From Salinarimonas sp. (GTDB lineage: Bacteria > Pseudomonadota > Alphaproteobacteria > Rhizobiales > Beijerinckiaceae), in the NCBI GenBank assembly GCA_020832565.1, contig JAFIEI010000013.1:1-64000 (forward strand): DNA of 64,000 nucleotides. Reading direction: 5' to 3'. Within the stretch, counting starts at the first letter, position 1; every line of letters starts with the position of its first letter. The notes under the pieces are model-generated. The model was given only the letters and a program-made list of their open reading frames with translations, searched no databases and was not told the DNA's origin. The position numbers and the translations under genes were made by a program. This document shows positions 52,453 to 60,839 of this stretch, piece by piece.

Positions 52453-54024
52453 GTGTTCGGTGCGCTGGTCCATATCGCCCGCAACATCCGCGCCGGCTAC
52501 GTGCTCGCCCGCGAGGGCGTGTTTTCGCGGGTCGATCCGCATCCGCTGCCGCCCATGGCGCAACTCGGGCTGAGGCTCGCCCGGCTGTTCGAGCGGCGCG
52601 GTGCAAAGGACGATCCCGCGCGCATGGCCAATGCGATGGCCCGGCTCGGCCCGTCCTATGTGAAATTCGGCCAGTTCCTTGCCACGCGTCCGGATATTGT
52701 CGGCTTCGATGCCGCGCGCGATCTCGAGGCGCTGCAGGACCGCATGGAGGCTTTCCCGCAAGAGCAGGCCGAGGCCGCTTTGACGGAATCGCTGGGTCGT
52801 CCGATCGGCGAAATCTTCTCCGAATTCGGCCCGTCGGTTGCAGCCGCCTCAATTGCCCAGGTTCACAAGGCCCTGCTGAAGACGCCGCAGGGCGACAAGC
52901 CGGTTGCCATCAAGATCGTGCGCCCCGGCATTCGCGGTCGCTTCGCGCGTGATCTCCAGGCGATGCGCTTTGCCGCGCGCATGGCCGAGGCGCTGTCGCC
53001 GGAGGCGCGCCGGCTGCGCATGCGCGAGGTGGTGGAGACGCTCGCGCGCTCGGTCACGATCGAGATGGATCTGCGCCTCGAGGCGGCGGCGCTCTCCGAG
53101 CTTGCCGAGAATACCCAGAAGGACGAGGAATTTCGCGTGCCGGTGCCCGAGTGGGATTATACCGACCGCGACGTGCTGACGATGGAATGGATCGACGGCA
53201 TCAAGCTCAACAAGCTGGAAGAAATCGATGCTGCGGGCCATGACCGCGTGGCGTTGTCGCGTGTCGTGCTGCAAAGCTTCCTGCGCCAGGCCATCCGCGA
53301 CGGCTTCTTCCATGCCGATATGCATCCGGGCAACCTCTTCGTCGATGCGCAGGGCAAGCTCGTCGCCATCGATGCCGGGATCATGGGGCGGATCGGATTG
53401 CGCGAGCAGCGCTTCCTCGCCGAAATCCTGCTCGGCTTCATCCGCCGTGATTATCTGCGCGTGGCGCAGGTGCATTTCGAGGCGGGATATGTGCCCAGGC
53501 ACCACTCGGTTCTCGATTTCGCCCAGGCCATCCGCGCCATCGGCGAGCCGATCCACAATCGCCGCGCTGATCAGATCTCGATGGCGCGCGTGCTGGGGCT
53601 CTTGTTCGAGATCACGGCGATCTTCGACATGGAGACGCGCACCGAGCTTGTAATGCTGCAAAAGACCATGGTCGTTGTCGAGGGCGTGTGCCGCCATCTC
53701 GATCCGCATCTCGATATCTGGAAGGTCTCTGATCCGGTGGTGCGCGAGTGGATCGAGCGCAATCTCGGCCCCATCGGCAAGATCGAGGATGCCGGACGCG
53801 GCCTGCATACGCTCGCAGGTATCGCCGCGCGCGCTCCGGAGATCGCCTTGCGCACCGAGCGCCTGATCACGCAACTCGAACGCGATACGGAAAAGGGCAT
53901 CGCGCTCTCTCCCGATTCCATCGAACGCGCCGGCGAAGCCGCCGCCTGGCGCGACCGAGCCCTCGTCGCCGCCCTCTGGGTCATCGCCATTGCGCTGGTG
54001 GTCGGCGTGATGAATGGCGCGTGA
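52453..54024 (+). CDS. ubiB: UbiB / ABC1-family atypical kinase
   Basis: UbiB is required for ubiquinone synthesis, probably to help extract quinone precursors from the membrane. The 523-residue protein has the KxGQ motif (KFGQFLATRPD), the Ala-rich loop AAASIAQVHKA, the ATP lysine region PVAIKIVRPGI, and the catalytic-type stretch FHADMHPGNLFVD with IDAGIMGRIG. Two C-terminal hydrophobic helices end the protein (ALVAALWVIAIALVVGVM). It starts with GTG, 1 bp after the ubiE stop. The third usual partner (coaBC) does not follow. Confidence 0.95.
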   Translation: MFGALVHIARNIRAGYVLAREGVFSRVDPHPLPPMAQLGLRLARLFERRGAKDDPARMANAMARLGPSYVKFGQFLATRPDIVGFDAARDLEALQDRMEAFPQEQAEAALTESLGRPIGEIFSEFGPSVAAASIAQVHKALLKTPQGDKPVAIKIVRPGIRGRFARDLQAMRFAARMAEALSPEARRLRMREVVETLARSVTIEMDLRLEAAALSELAENTQKDEEFRVPVPEWDYTDRDVLTMEWIDGIKLNKLEEIDAAGHDRVALSRVVLQSFLRQAIRDGFFHADMHPGNLFVDAQGKLVAIDAGIMGRIGLREQRFLAEILLGFIRRDYLRVAQVHFEAGYVPRHHSVLDFAQAIRAIGEPIHNRRADQISMARVLGLLFEITAIFDMETRTELVMLQKTMVVVEGVCRHLDPHLDIWKVSDPVVREWIERNLGPIGKIEDAGRGLHTLAGIAARAPEIALRTERLITQLERDTEKGIALSPDSIERAGEAAAWRDRALVAALWVIAIALVVGVMNGA

Positions 54025-54086
54025 GGGTTGCGTTAAGGCATGATCCGCCATCATCGGGCGCGATTCGGGGCTGAGGGAGCGATGCG

Positions 54087-54605
54087 ATGACGACGATTTT
54101 CACGATCGGCTATGAAGGCACGGATATCGAGCGTTTCGTGGCAACCCTCCAGGCCGCAGGCATCCGCCGGCTCGCGGATGTGCGCGCTGTCGCGGTTTCG
54201 CGCAAGAAGGGTTTTTCCAAGACGGCGCTGGCGGCGCGTCTCGATGCGGCGGGGATTCGCTACACCCATTTCCGCGCGCTCGGCGATCCGAAGCCCGGGC
54301 GCGAGGCTGCGCGCGCCGGTCGCCACGCGGAGTTCTTGAAAATCTATACGAATCACCTTAAATTGCAGGAATCGCGAAATGCACTCGATGATCTCGAGGC
54401 GTTTTCTGCCGATGAACCGACCTGCCTGCTCTGCTTCGAGCGCGATCCGGCAACCTGCCACCGCCTGATCGTGGCGGAGCGGATCGTGGCACGTCGAAAC
54501 GCGCGCATTTTTCATCTGTTCGCGGACAAGTCGGAAAAATACGGCCAAAATGCTTCAGCAATCCCGCGCCCTGATCCTCGTGAAGGCCTTGCCGCAGCCG
54601 AGTAA
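54087..54605 (+). CDS. DUF488 family protein
   Basis: A 172-residue cytoplasmic protein of the DUF488 family. Signature stretches are FTIGYEGTDIERFV, DVRAVAVSRKKGFSKTALAARL and the C-terminal LLCFERDPATCHRLIVAERI with two conserved Cys and His. The biochemical function is not established. The last ~56 bases overlap the start of the next reading frame, so translation is likely coupled. The gene stands 62 bp after ubiB, away from any known pathway. Confidence 0.88.
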   Translation: MTTIFTIGYEGTDIERFVATLQAAGIRRLADVRAVAVSRKKGFSKTALAARLDAAGIRYTHFRALGDPKPGREAARAGRHAEFLKIYTNHLKLQESRNALDDLEAFSADEPTCLLCFERDPATCHRLIVAERIVARRNARIFHLFADKSEKYGQNASAIPRPDPREGLAAAE

Positions 54606-55308
54606 GAAGCACAAGGAAACGGTTTGCTGTGCCGGCGTGACGGCAAAAGGGGAATGGAAGCGGCTCTATCCGATCAGATTTCGGCAACTTTCGGACGGGA
54701 GTACTTTCAAGCGTTGGGATTGGGTCAGTTTCGAATACGAGCGCCCGCCTCAAGATAAGCGCTCTGAGAGTTGCAGGGTGTATGAGGATCGAATCCGCGT
54801 CGCCGGACACATGAAGCGTCCCGAGCGCGCCCGCTTCCTGAATCCGTTGGTCGTGCCCTCAATCGATGAAGCGGCAGCGCGGGGCATGTCGCTGGCGCTT
54901 ATCAGGCCACGCGGTACAACTTTTCACTACAAGCGAAAATCGGCCGAGCGTATTGCGAAGGAGCGCGAGCATTTCGCTGCGGTCGAGCGGCAAACGAGTT
55001 TCCTCGACCCGGAACTGAAGGCCCTTGAGCCGACGCCGTACGATTTCCGTTTTCGTTTCGAGGATGGCGGTCGCCGACGTCATTTCATGTGTGGCGATTG
55101 GGAAGTCCACACCACCTTCCGAAAGCGTCGTGACGAATCCGGCAGTGAAGAAGCCGCGCTGAGGTGGATGGACGAGAAGTTCAACGACGAGTATCCGCGC
55201 AAGGGCATGGCCTTCGCCGTCGGGAATATGGCAGCGCGTCCGCAGACCTGGATGCTCTTGGGAATCATCCGGCTCGACGAGGCGGTTCAGGGTGAGCTGG
55301 GCTTCTGA
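54550..55308 (+). CDS. Uncharacterised protein partnered with DUF488
   Basis: A 252-residue cytoplasmic protein; I do not assign a known domain. It begins MLQQSRALILVKALPQPSKK, then ETVCCAGVTAKGEWKRLYPI with adjacent Cys26-Cys27, a basic middle part, HFMCGDWEVHT near residue 185 and a C-terminal MAFAVGNMAARPQTWMLLG. The conserved-looking Cys and Trp residues suggest a metal or nucleic-acid site, but this is only a guess. The base composition is lower in GC than the neighbours, which hints at horizontal transfer. The reading frame overlaps the end of DUF488 by 56 bp, a strong sign that the two form one functional unit. Confidence 0.8.
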   Translation: MLQQSRALILVKALPQPSKKHKETVCCAGVTAKGEWKRLYPIRFRQLSDGSTFKRWDWVSFEYERPPQDKRSESCRVYEDRIRVAGHMKRPERARFLNPLVVPSIDEAAARGMSLALIRPRGTTFHYKRKSAERIAKEREHFAAVERQTSFLDPELKALEPTPYDFRFRFEDGGRRRHFMCGDWEVHTTFRKRRDESGSEEAALRWMDEKFNDEYPRKGMAFAVGNMAARPQTWMLLGIIRLDEAVQGELGF

Positions 55309-55581
55309 CGGCGCATCAAGTTGATGCTTTGCGTGTTCGTGATGCTCTCCTTTGGAGCAATATCCCGCTGATTGTGCAGAAATAGCCCTATTCGTGGGCT
55401 GCCCGCCCTCTCTCGTGCGCAAAGCCCCGCACGAGCCGGGGCAAACACGTGTGAGCGGCGTGTTGACATGCCGTAGGGGTGGTGATCGACTTCATTTGTC
55501 AGATGATACGAAATGTCGCTGCGCAAGCTATCCAATCACAACGAGGGGCACGCGGCGGGTCATCATGCGGAGGAGTCGAAA
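55309..55581. other. Intergenic region with a small hairpin and possible promoter
   Basis: About 270 bp before the peptide-transporter operon. It holds a 6-bp GC stem (GCCCCG / CGGGGC, 55424-55429 with 55437-55442) that may end the upstream transcript and a TTGACA at 55463-55468 as a possible -35 element. No gene is seen in it. Confidence 0.45.
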
Positions 55582-57207
55582 ATGAGGATATCCAGTTCAA
55601 GCCCGGGGAAGTCGTCGCTCGGGTTGCTCAGGCGGTCGCTGCTGAGCATGACGGCGCTCGGCGTCGCGACCATCGGGCTCGGCGCGCTGGCGCAACCCGT
55701 GGAGGCCCAGACGCTGCGTGCGGTCAAGCACTCGGATCTGCGCGTGCTCGATCCGATCATCACCACCGCCTATATGTCGCGCAACCACGGCTACATGGTG
55801 TTCGATACGCTGGTCGCGCTCGATGCGAATTTCGAAATCCAGCCGCAGATGGCCGATTGGGAGATCTCGGATGACGGGATGACCTATCGCTTCACCCTGC
55901 GCGAAGGCCTGATGTTCCATGATGGCGAGCCGGTGCGACCCGCCGACGTGATCGCCTCGATCCGCCGCTGGGGTGAGCGCGACGGCATGGGCCAGGTGCT
56001 CATGACCTATATCGACAGCATGGAAGGCGATGGTGACGATGTCGTCGTCATCAATTTGAGCCAGCCGTACGGGCTGGTGCTCGACAGCCTGGCCAAGCCC
56101 TCCTCGAACGTGCCCTTCATCATGCCGGAGCGGCTTGCGGAGACGCCTTCGACCGAGGCGATTCCGGAGCAGATCGGCTCCGGCCCGTTCCGCTTCGTGC
56201 AGGACGAGTTCCAGCCCGGCGTGCAGGCGGTCTATCTCAAGAACGAAGACTACGTCCCCCGTGACGAGCCTTCCAGCTGGGCTGCAGGCGGCAAGGTCGT
56301 GAATGTCGATCGCGTCGAATGGGTCACGATGGCCGATGACCAGACCGCGCTCTCGGCATTGATGGCCGGCGAGATCGATTACTGGGAGCAGCCGCCGGCG
56401 GATCTGCTGCCGATCCTCGAAGGCAATCCCGAGATGGAGGTGCGCAACCTCAACGAACTCGGCTACCAGACCATCGGGCGCATGAATTTCCTGCACCCTC
56501 CCTTCGACAACAAGCTGATCCGGCAGGCGGCCCTCGCGGCACTGAACCAGCAGGACGTGCTCGACGCGATGATCGGCAATCCCGATCTCTATAACGTCTG
56601 CGCGTCCATGTTCATCTGCGGCACGCCACTCGAGAGCGACGCCGGTGCGGAATTCGGGACCGAAAGCCATCTGGATCGTGCCCGCGAGCTTCTCGAGGAA
56701 GCGGGCTATGACGGTACGCCGGTGGTGATCATGCACCCGACCGACGTCGTTACCCTGCGCACGCAGCCCGTCGTCGCGACCCAGCTCCTCCGTGATGCCG
56801 GGTTCGAGGTCGATCTGCAGGCCACCGACTGGCAGACGCTCGTCGGTCGTCGTGCAAGCCAGGCCCCGACCGATGAGGGCGGCTGGAACATGTTCTTCAC
56901 CAACTGGGTCGGTGCGGACGTGTTCAACCCGCTGGTCAACAACATGGTCAACGGGCGTGGTGCCGAAGGCGGCTGGTTCGGCTGGCCGGATATTCCGCGC
57001 GCGGAAGAGCTGCGCACGGCCTATGCCGAGGCGACCGATCCGGAGCAGCAGGTGGCCTATGCCCGCGAACTGCAGGAACTCGCCTATGACGAGGTGATGT
57101 ATGTACCGCTCGGCGAGTACATCGTCCCCTCGGCCTGGTCGACCAATCTCGACGGTGTTCTCGACGGCCCGGCGCCGTTCTTCTGGAACATCACCAAGGC
57201 CGAGTAA
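55582..57207 (+). CDS. Peptide/oligopeptide ABC transporter substrate-binding protein
   Basis: A 541-residue periplasmic receptor of the family-5 (peptide/nickel) solute-binding proteins. The signal peptide (residues 1-37, LSMTALGVATIGLGALAQPVEAQ) is Sec-type. The mature protein shows the fold's marker RFTLREGLMFHDGEPVRPADVIASIRRW and EQIGSGPFRFVQDEFQPG. The ATG at 55582 has GGAGGAG just upstream. It is the first gene of a five-gene plus-strand operon and is separated from the permease gene by a hairpin. The ligand (di-/oligopeptide or a conjugate) is not known. Confidence 0.93.
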   Translation: MRISSSSPGKSSLGLLRRSLLSMTALGVATIGLGALAQPVEAQTLRAVKHSDLRVLDPIITTAYMSRNHGYMVFDTLVALDANFEIQPQMADWEISDDGMTYRFTLREGLMFHDGEPVRPADVIASIRRWGERDGMGQVLMTYIDSMEGDGDDVVVINLSQPYGLVLDSLAKPSSNVPFIMPERLAETPSTEAIPEQIGSGPFRFVQDEFQPGVQAVYLKNEDYVPRDEPSSWAAGGKVVNVDRVEWVTMADDQTALSALMAGEIDYWEQPPADLLPILEGNPEMEVRNLNELGYQTIGRMNFLHPPFDNKLIRQAALAALNQQDVLDAMIGNPDLYNVCASMFICGTPLESDAGAEFGTESHLDRARELLEEAGYDGTPVVIMHPTDVVTLRTQPVVATQLLRDAGFEVDLQATDWQTLVGRRASQAPTDEGGWNMFFTNWVGADVFNPLVNNMVNGRGAEGGWFGWPDIPRAEELRTAYAEATDPEQQVAYARELQELAYDEVMYVPLGEYIVPSAWSTNLDGVLDGPAPFFWNITKAE

Positions 57208-57220
57208 GCGCCACACCATT

Positions 57221-57246
57221 CCGGTCGCCTCGCGAGAGGCGACCGG
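57221..57246 (+). other. Intercistronic stem-loop with GCGA tetraloop
   Basis: A perfect 11-bp stem CCGGTCGCCTC / GAGGCGACCGG (57221-57231 with 57236-57246) closed by the GNRA-type loop GCGA lies 13 bp after the binding-protein stop codon. No T-run follows, so it is more likely an mRNA stabiliser or processing site that keeps the receptor more abundant than the permease. Confidence 0.7.
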
Positions 57247-57340
57247 AGTTCCGGCGTCTTGAACCCGCAGTGTCTCGCGCCGCGCCGGTCGTGCGGTGCG
57301 CGATGCGGCTATTTCCTCCCTCATCTCACGAGAGCGTCCG

Positions 57341-58285
57341 ATGCTCGGCTATATCGTGCAGCGCATTCTCGCCGCGATCCCCGTCATGGGCTTCGTCGCC
57401 CTGTTCGTCTTCCTGCTCCTGCGCCTGACGCCGGGTGATCCCGCCGCGATCATCGCGGGGGATGCCGCAACTCCGGCGCAGCTGGCGGCGATCCGCGAGC
57501 GGCTCGGCCTGACGGATCCGATCCATGTGCAGTTCATCAACTGGATCACGGATCTCCTGCGGGGCGATTTCGGCGTTTCGATCATCTCCGGCACGCCGGT
57601 GATCAACATGATCGGGAGCCGGCTGGAGCCCACAATCAGCCTGGCCCTGACCACGATCACGCTCTCGATCATTATCGCCGTGCCGCTCGGCGTGATCGCG
57701 GCCTGGAAACAGGGCACGATCATCGACAGGCTGGTGATGGCGATTTCGGTTGTCGGCTTCTCGGTCCCGATCTTCGTCATCGGCTACGTCATGATCCAGA
57801 TTTTCGCGATGCAGCTCGGCTGGTTCCCGGTCCAGGGTTTCCGCTCGATCACGGAGGGGCTCGGGCCCTTTGCGCAACGCATCTTCCTGCCGACGATCTC
57901 GTTGACCTTGCTGTATATTGCCCTGATCGCACGCATCACCCGAACCTCGATGCTGGAAATCCTCAATGAGGATTACGTGCGCACGGCGCATGCGAAAGGG
58001 CTGACCGATACACGCGTGTTGATGCGCCACGCCCTGCGCAACTGCGCCGTACCGATCGTCACCGTGATCGGGATCGGCTTTGCATTGATCATCTCCGGCG
58101 TGGTGGTCACCGAAAGCGTGTTCAACCTGCCGGGTATCGGGCGTCTGACCGTCGATGCGGTTCTCGCGCGTGATTACCCGGTCATCCAGGCGGTGATCCT
58201 GCTCGCTTCGCTCGTCTATGTCGTGGTCAATCTCCTGATCGACATAGCCTATGTCTTCCTCGATCCGCGGATTCGCTACCAATGA
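57341..58285 (+). CDS. dppB: Peptide ABC transporter permease (DppB type)
   Basis: A 314-residue inner-membrane permease with about six transmembrane helices. Typical DppB landmarks are RLTPGDPAAIIAGDAATPAQLAAIRERLGL, the EAA-type loop NEDYVRTAHAKGLTDTRVLMRHALRN and SVFNLPGIGRL. The start at 57341 is the ATG of MLGYIVQRI. Its stop overlaps the next permease start by 4 bp. Confidence 0.95.
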   Translation: MLGYIVQRILAAIPVMGFVALFVFLLLRLTPGDPAAIIAGDAATPAQLAAIRERLGLTDPIHVQFINWITDLLRGDFGVSIISGTPVINMIGSRLEPTISLALTTITLSIIIAVPLGVIAAWKQGTIIDRLVMAISVVGFSVPIFVIGYVMIQIFAMQLGWFPVQGFRSITEGLGPFAQRIFLPTISLTLLYIALIARITRTSMLEILNEDYVRTAHAKGLTDTRVLMRHALRNCAVPIVTVIGIGFALIISGVVVTESVFNLPGIGRLTVDAVLARDYPVIQAVILLASLVYVVVNLLIDIAYVFLDPRIRYQ

Positions 58286-59166
58286 GCACGCAAGCAGCTC
58301 CATCCGGCGGCTCGCCCTCGCGCATCGCGCAGCTTCGCGAGATCGTCTTCTCCAGTCCGATCGTGACCTTTGCGGCGTTGATGCTGCTGCTGATCGTGCT
58401 CGCCGCGATCTTCGCGCCCTGGATCACGCCCTATGATCCGGCGCGGCTCTCGCCCGGCACGCGCCTGCGCCCGGCCAGCGACGCGCATTGGCTCGGAACG
58501 GATGCGTTCGGGCGCGACCTGTTCTCGCGTATCGTCTATGGTACGCGGATATCGCTCGCCGTCGGCATCGGCGCCGCCGTCGCGGCAGTCCTGCTCGGAC
58601 TTGCCGTCGGTTTGATCGCCGGCTTCTTCCGTACCCTTGACGCGATCCTGATGCGCGTCGTCGACGGGTTGATGGCGATCCCCAACATCCTGCTCGCCAT
58701 CGCGATCGTTGCGCTCTCGGGAGCGAGCATCTGGACAGTGCTGGTCGCCATCACCATTCCCGAAGTGCCGCGCGTGGTGCGTCTGGTGCGCTCGGTGGTG
58801 CTATCGGCCCGCGAGGAGCCCTATGTCGAGGCCGCAATCGCCGCCGGTTCCTCGACCTGGCGAATCCTCACGCGCCATCTGTTGCCGAATACGATCGCGC
58901 CACTGATCGTGCAGGGGACCTATATCTGCGCCTCGGCGATCCTGATCGAGGCGATCCTGTCCTTCCTGGGAGCGGGTATCAGCCCTGAAACGCCGACCTG
59001 GGGCAACATCATGGCCGAGGGGCGGATCTACTTCCAGATCAATCCGGGCATCATCTTCTGGCCGGGGCTGGTGCTGTCCATCACCATCCTCTCCATCAAT
59101 CTCGTGGGTGACGCGGTGCGCGATGCGCTCGATCCGCGCATGGCAAAGCGGGGGATCGACCGTTGA
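58282..59166 (+). CDS. dppC: Peptide ABC transporter permease (DppC type)
   Basis: A 294-residue permease paired with DppB. Marker segments are AHWLGTDAFGRDLFSRIVYGTRISLAVGI and the EAA loop EEPYVEAAIAAGSSTWRILTRHLLPN with WPGLVLSITILSINLVGDAVRDALDPR at the end. The start overlaps dppB by 4 bp and the stop overlaps the TTG start of the ATPase gene, so the three should be translated together. Confidence 0.95.
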   Translation: MSTQAAPSGGSPSRIAQLREIVFSSPIVTFAALMLLLIVLAAIFAPWITPYDPARLSPGTRLRPASDAHWLGTDAFGRDLFSRIVYGTRISLAVGIGAAVAAVLLGLAVGLIAGFFRTLDAILMRVVDGLMAIPNILLAIAIVALSGASIWTVLVAITIPEVPRVVRLVRSVVLSAREEPYVEAAIAAGSSTWRILTRHLLPNTIAPLIVQGTYICASAILIEAILSFLGAGISPETPTWGNIMAEGRIYFQINPGIIFWPGLVLSITILSINLVGDAVRDALDPRMAKRGIDR

Positions 59167-60818
59167 GCGATACGCTACTCGACATCCGCAATCTCGGCAT
59201 CGGACTGGGTGGCGACCCGGCACATGAGGTGGTCAAGGGTCTCACGCTCGGCATCCAGCCGGGCGAGACGATGTGCCTCGTGGGGGAATCCGGTTCGGGC
59301 AAGTCGCTGACGGCCTTGTCGGTGATGGGGCTCCTGCCCAAGGCGCTTGCGCCGACTCGGGGCCAGATCCTGCTCAAGGGCGAGGACATGCTCACCGCGT
59401 CGTCGAAGCGCATGCGCGGCCTTCGCGCAACCGCGATGTCGATGATCTTCCAGGAGCCGATGACGGCGCTCAGCCCCGTCCATCGTGTCGGCGACCAGAT
59501 CGCGGAGGTGCTTGACGCCCATACCAATCTCGACGGCAAGGCCCGGCGCAAACGCGTTCTCGAAATGATGGAGCACGTGCATCTGCCGAACGTCGAGAGC
59601 CTGTATTACAGCTATCCGCACCAGCTTTCCGGCGGCCAGCGCCAGCGTATCATGATCGCAATGGCGCTGATCCTGCGCCCGCAATTGCTCATCGCCGACG
59701 AGCCGACCACGGCCCTTGACGTCACCACGCAGAAGCAGATCCTTACACTGATCCGCGAATTGCGCGAGGAGCAGGGCACGGCGGTTCTGTTCATCACCCA
59801 CGATATGGGCGTAGTGGCCGAGATCGCCGATGACGTCACGGTTCTCCGCCTTGGCGAGGTGGAGGAGACGCGGCCCGTCGATGCGCTGCTGCGCCAACCG
59901 AAGACGCCTTACAGCCGCAAGCTGTTGCAGGCGGTGCCAAGCCTGATCCCGCGCCCTCCGCGCAAGCTCAACGACCGGCCGATCGTGCTGCAGACGACGG
60001 ATCTCGGCATGACCTACGAATCGAGTGGCTGGTTTCGCAAGGGCCGTTCGGTCGTCGCCGCGAAAGAGGTCAACCTCACCCTGCGCCAGGGACAGACGCT
60101 CGGCATCGTGGGTGAATCGGGCTCGGGCAAATCCACCGTGGCGCGCTGCATCGTGCGCCTGATCGATCCGACGACTGGCTCGATCCGGATTTCGGGCACG
60201 GAGGTCGCGAGTATCTCCCAGCGTGCGCTCAAGCCGCACCGCAGGAAGGTACAGATCGTCTTCCAGGACCCGTTCCGGTCGCTCAACCCGCGCATCGAAG
60301 TTGGCGAATCCATCATCGAGGGACCGACCAATTTCGGCGTGCCGCGCAGGAAGGCGATGGATCGCGCGCGCGAGCTGATGGAACTCGTCGGCCTGCCCGG
60401 ATCGGCGCTCGACCGTTATCCGCACCAGTTCTCCGGCGGGCAGCGCCAGCGCATCGCGATTGCGCGTGCCATCGCCATGGATCCCGACCTGCTCGTCGCC
60501 GACGAGGCCGTCTCGGCGCTCGACGTCTCGGTGCAGGCGCAGGTTCTGGAGCTGCTGGACGACATCCAGAAGCGACTGGGCATCGGGTTGCTCTTCATCA
60601 CCCACGATCTGCGGGTCGCCGCACAGATCTGCGACGACGTCATGGTGATGCAGCACGGAAAGGTGGTCGAGTATGGGCCCGCAGCGACGGTGCTGGGTGA
60701 TCCCAAGACGGAATACACCCGCGCGCTGATCGAGGCTGCGCCGGGGCGCGACTGGGATTTCGGCAATTTCCGTCCGGTCTCCGAGACAATGGCCGCGATG
60801 AAGCAGCAACAATCATAA
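59163..60818 (+). CDS. Fused dual ABC ATPase for peptide transport (DppD-DppF type)
   Basis: A 551-residue cytoplasmic protein joining both ATPases in one chain, as in GsiA and YejF. Half one (residues 1-260) has Walker A GESGSGKS, signature LSGGQRQRIMIAMALI and Walker B LLIADEPTT. Half two (about 275-540) has GESGSGKST, FSGGQRQRIAIARAI and LLVADEAVSALD, where the usual DEP reads DEA. It starts at a TTG overlapping the dppC stop. Each half contains the peptide-transporter-type C-terminal extension. It powers the DppBC channel. Confidence 0.95.
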   Translation: MSDTLLDIRNLGIGLGGDPAHEVVKGLTLGIQPGETMCLVGESGSGKSLTALSVMGLLPKALAPTRGQILLKGEDMLTASSKRMRGLRATAMSMIFQEPMTALSPVHRVGDQIAEVLDAHTNLDGKARRKRVLEMMEHVHLPNVESLYYSYPHQLSGGQRQRIMIAMALILRPQLLIADEPTTALDVTTQKQILTLIRELREEQGTAVLFITHDMGVVAEIADDVTVLRLGEVEETRPVDALLRQPKTPYSRKLLQAVPSLIPRPPRKLNDRPIVLQTTDLGMTYESSGWFRKGRSVVAAKEVNLTLRQGQTLGIVGESGSGKSTVARCIVRLIDPTTGSIRISGTEVASISQRALKPHRRKVQIVFQDPFRSLNPRIEVGESIIEGPTNFGVPRRKAMDRARELMELVGLPGSALDRYPHQFSGGQRQRIAIARAIAMDPDLLVADEAVSALDVSVQAQVLELLDDIQKRLGIGLLFITHDLRVAAQICDDVMVMQHGKVVEYGPAATVLGDPKTEYTRALIEAAPGRDWDFGNFRPVSETMAAMKQQQS

Positions 60819-60839
60819 CGATCTCCGGGGAGAGAAATC

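Noticed and set aside
59175-60812. A 545-residue minus-strand frame opposite the fused ABC ATPase
   Set aside because: The plus-strand frame has two complete ABC ATPase domains; the antisense frame is Arg/His/Asp-rich with no family features.
59163-60818. The fused double ABC ATPase as a novel fusion
   Set aside because: Tandem ATPases in one chain are well known in peptide importers such as GsiA and YejF.
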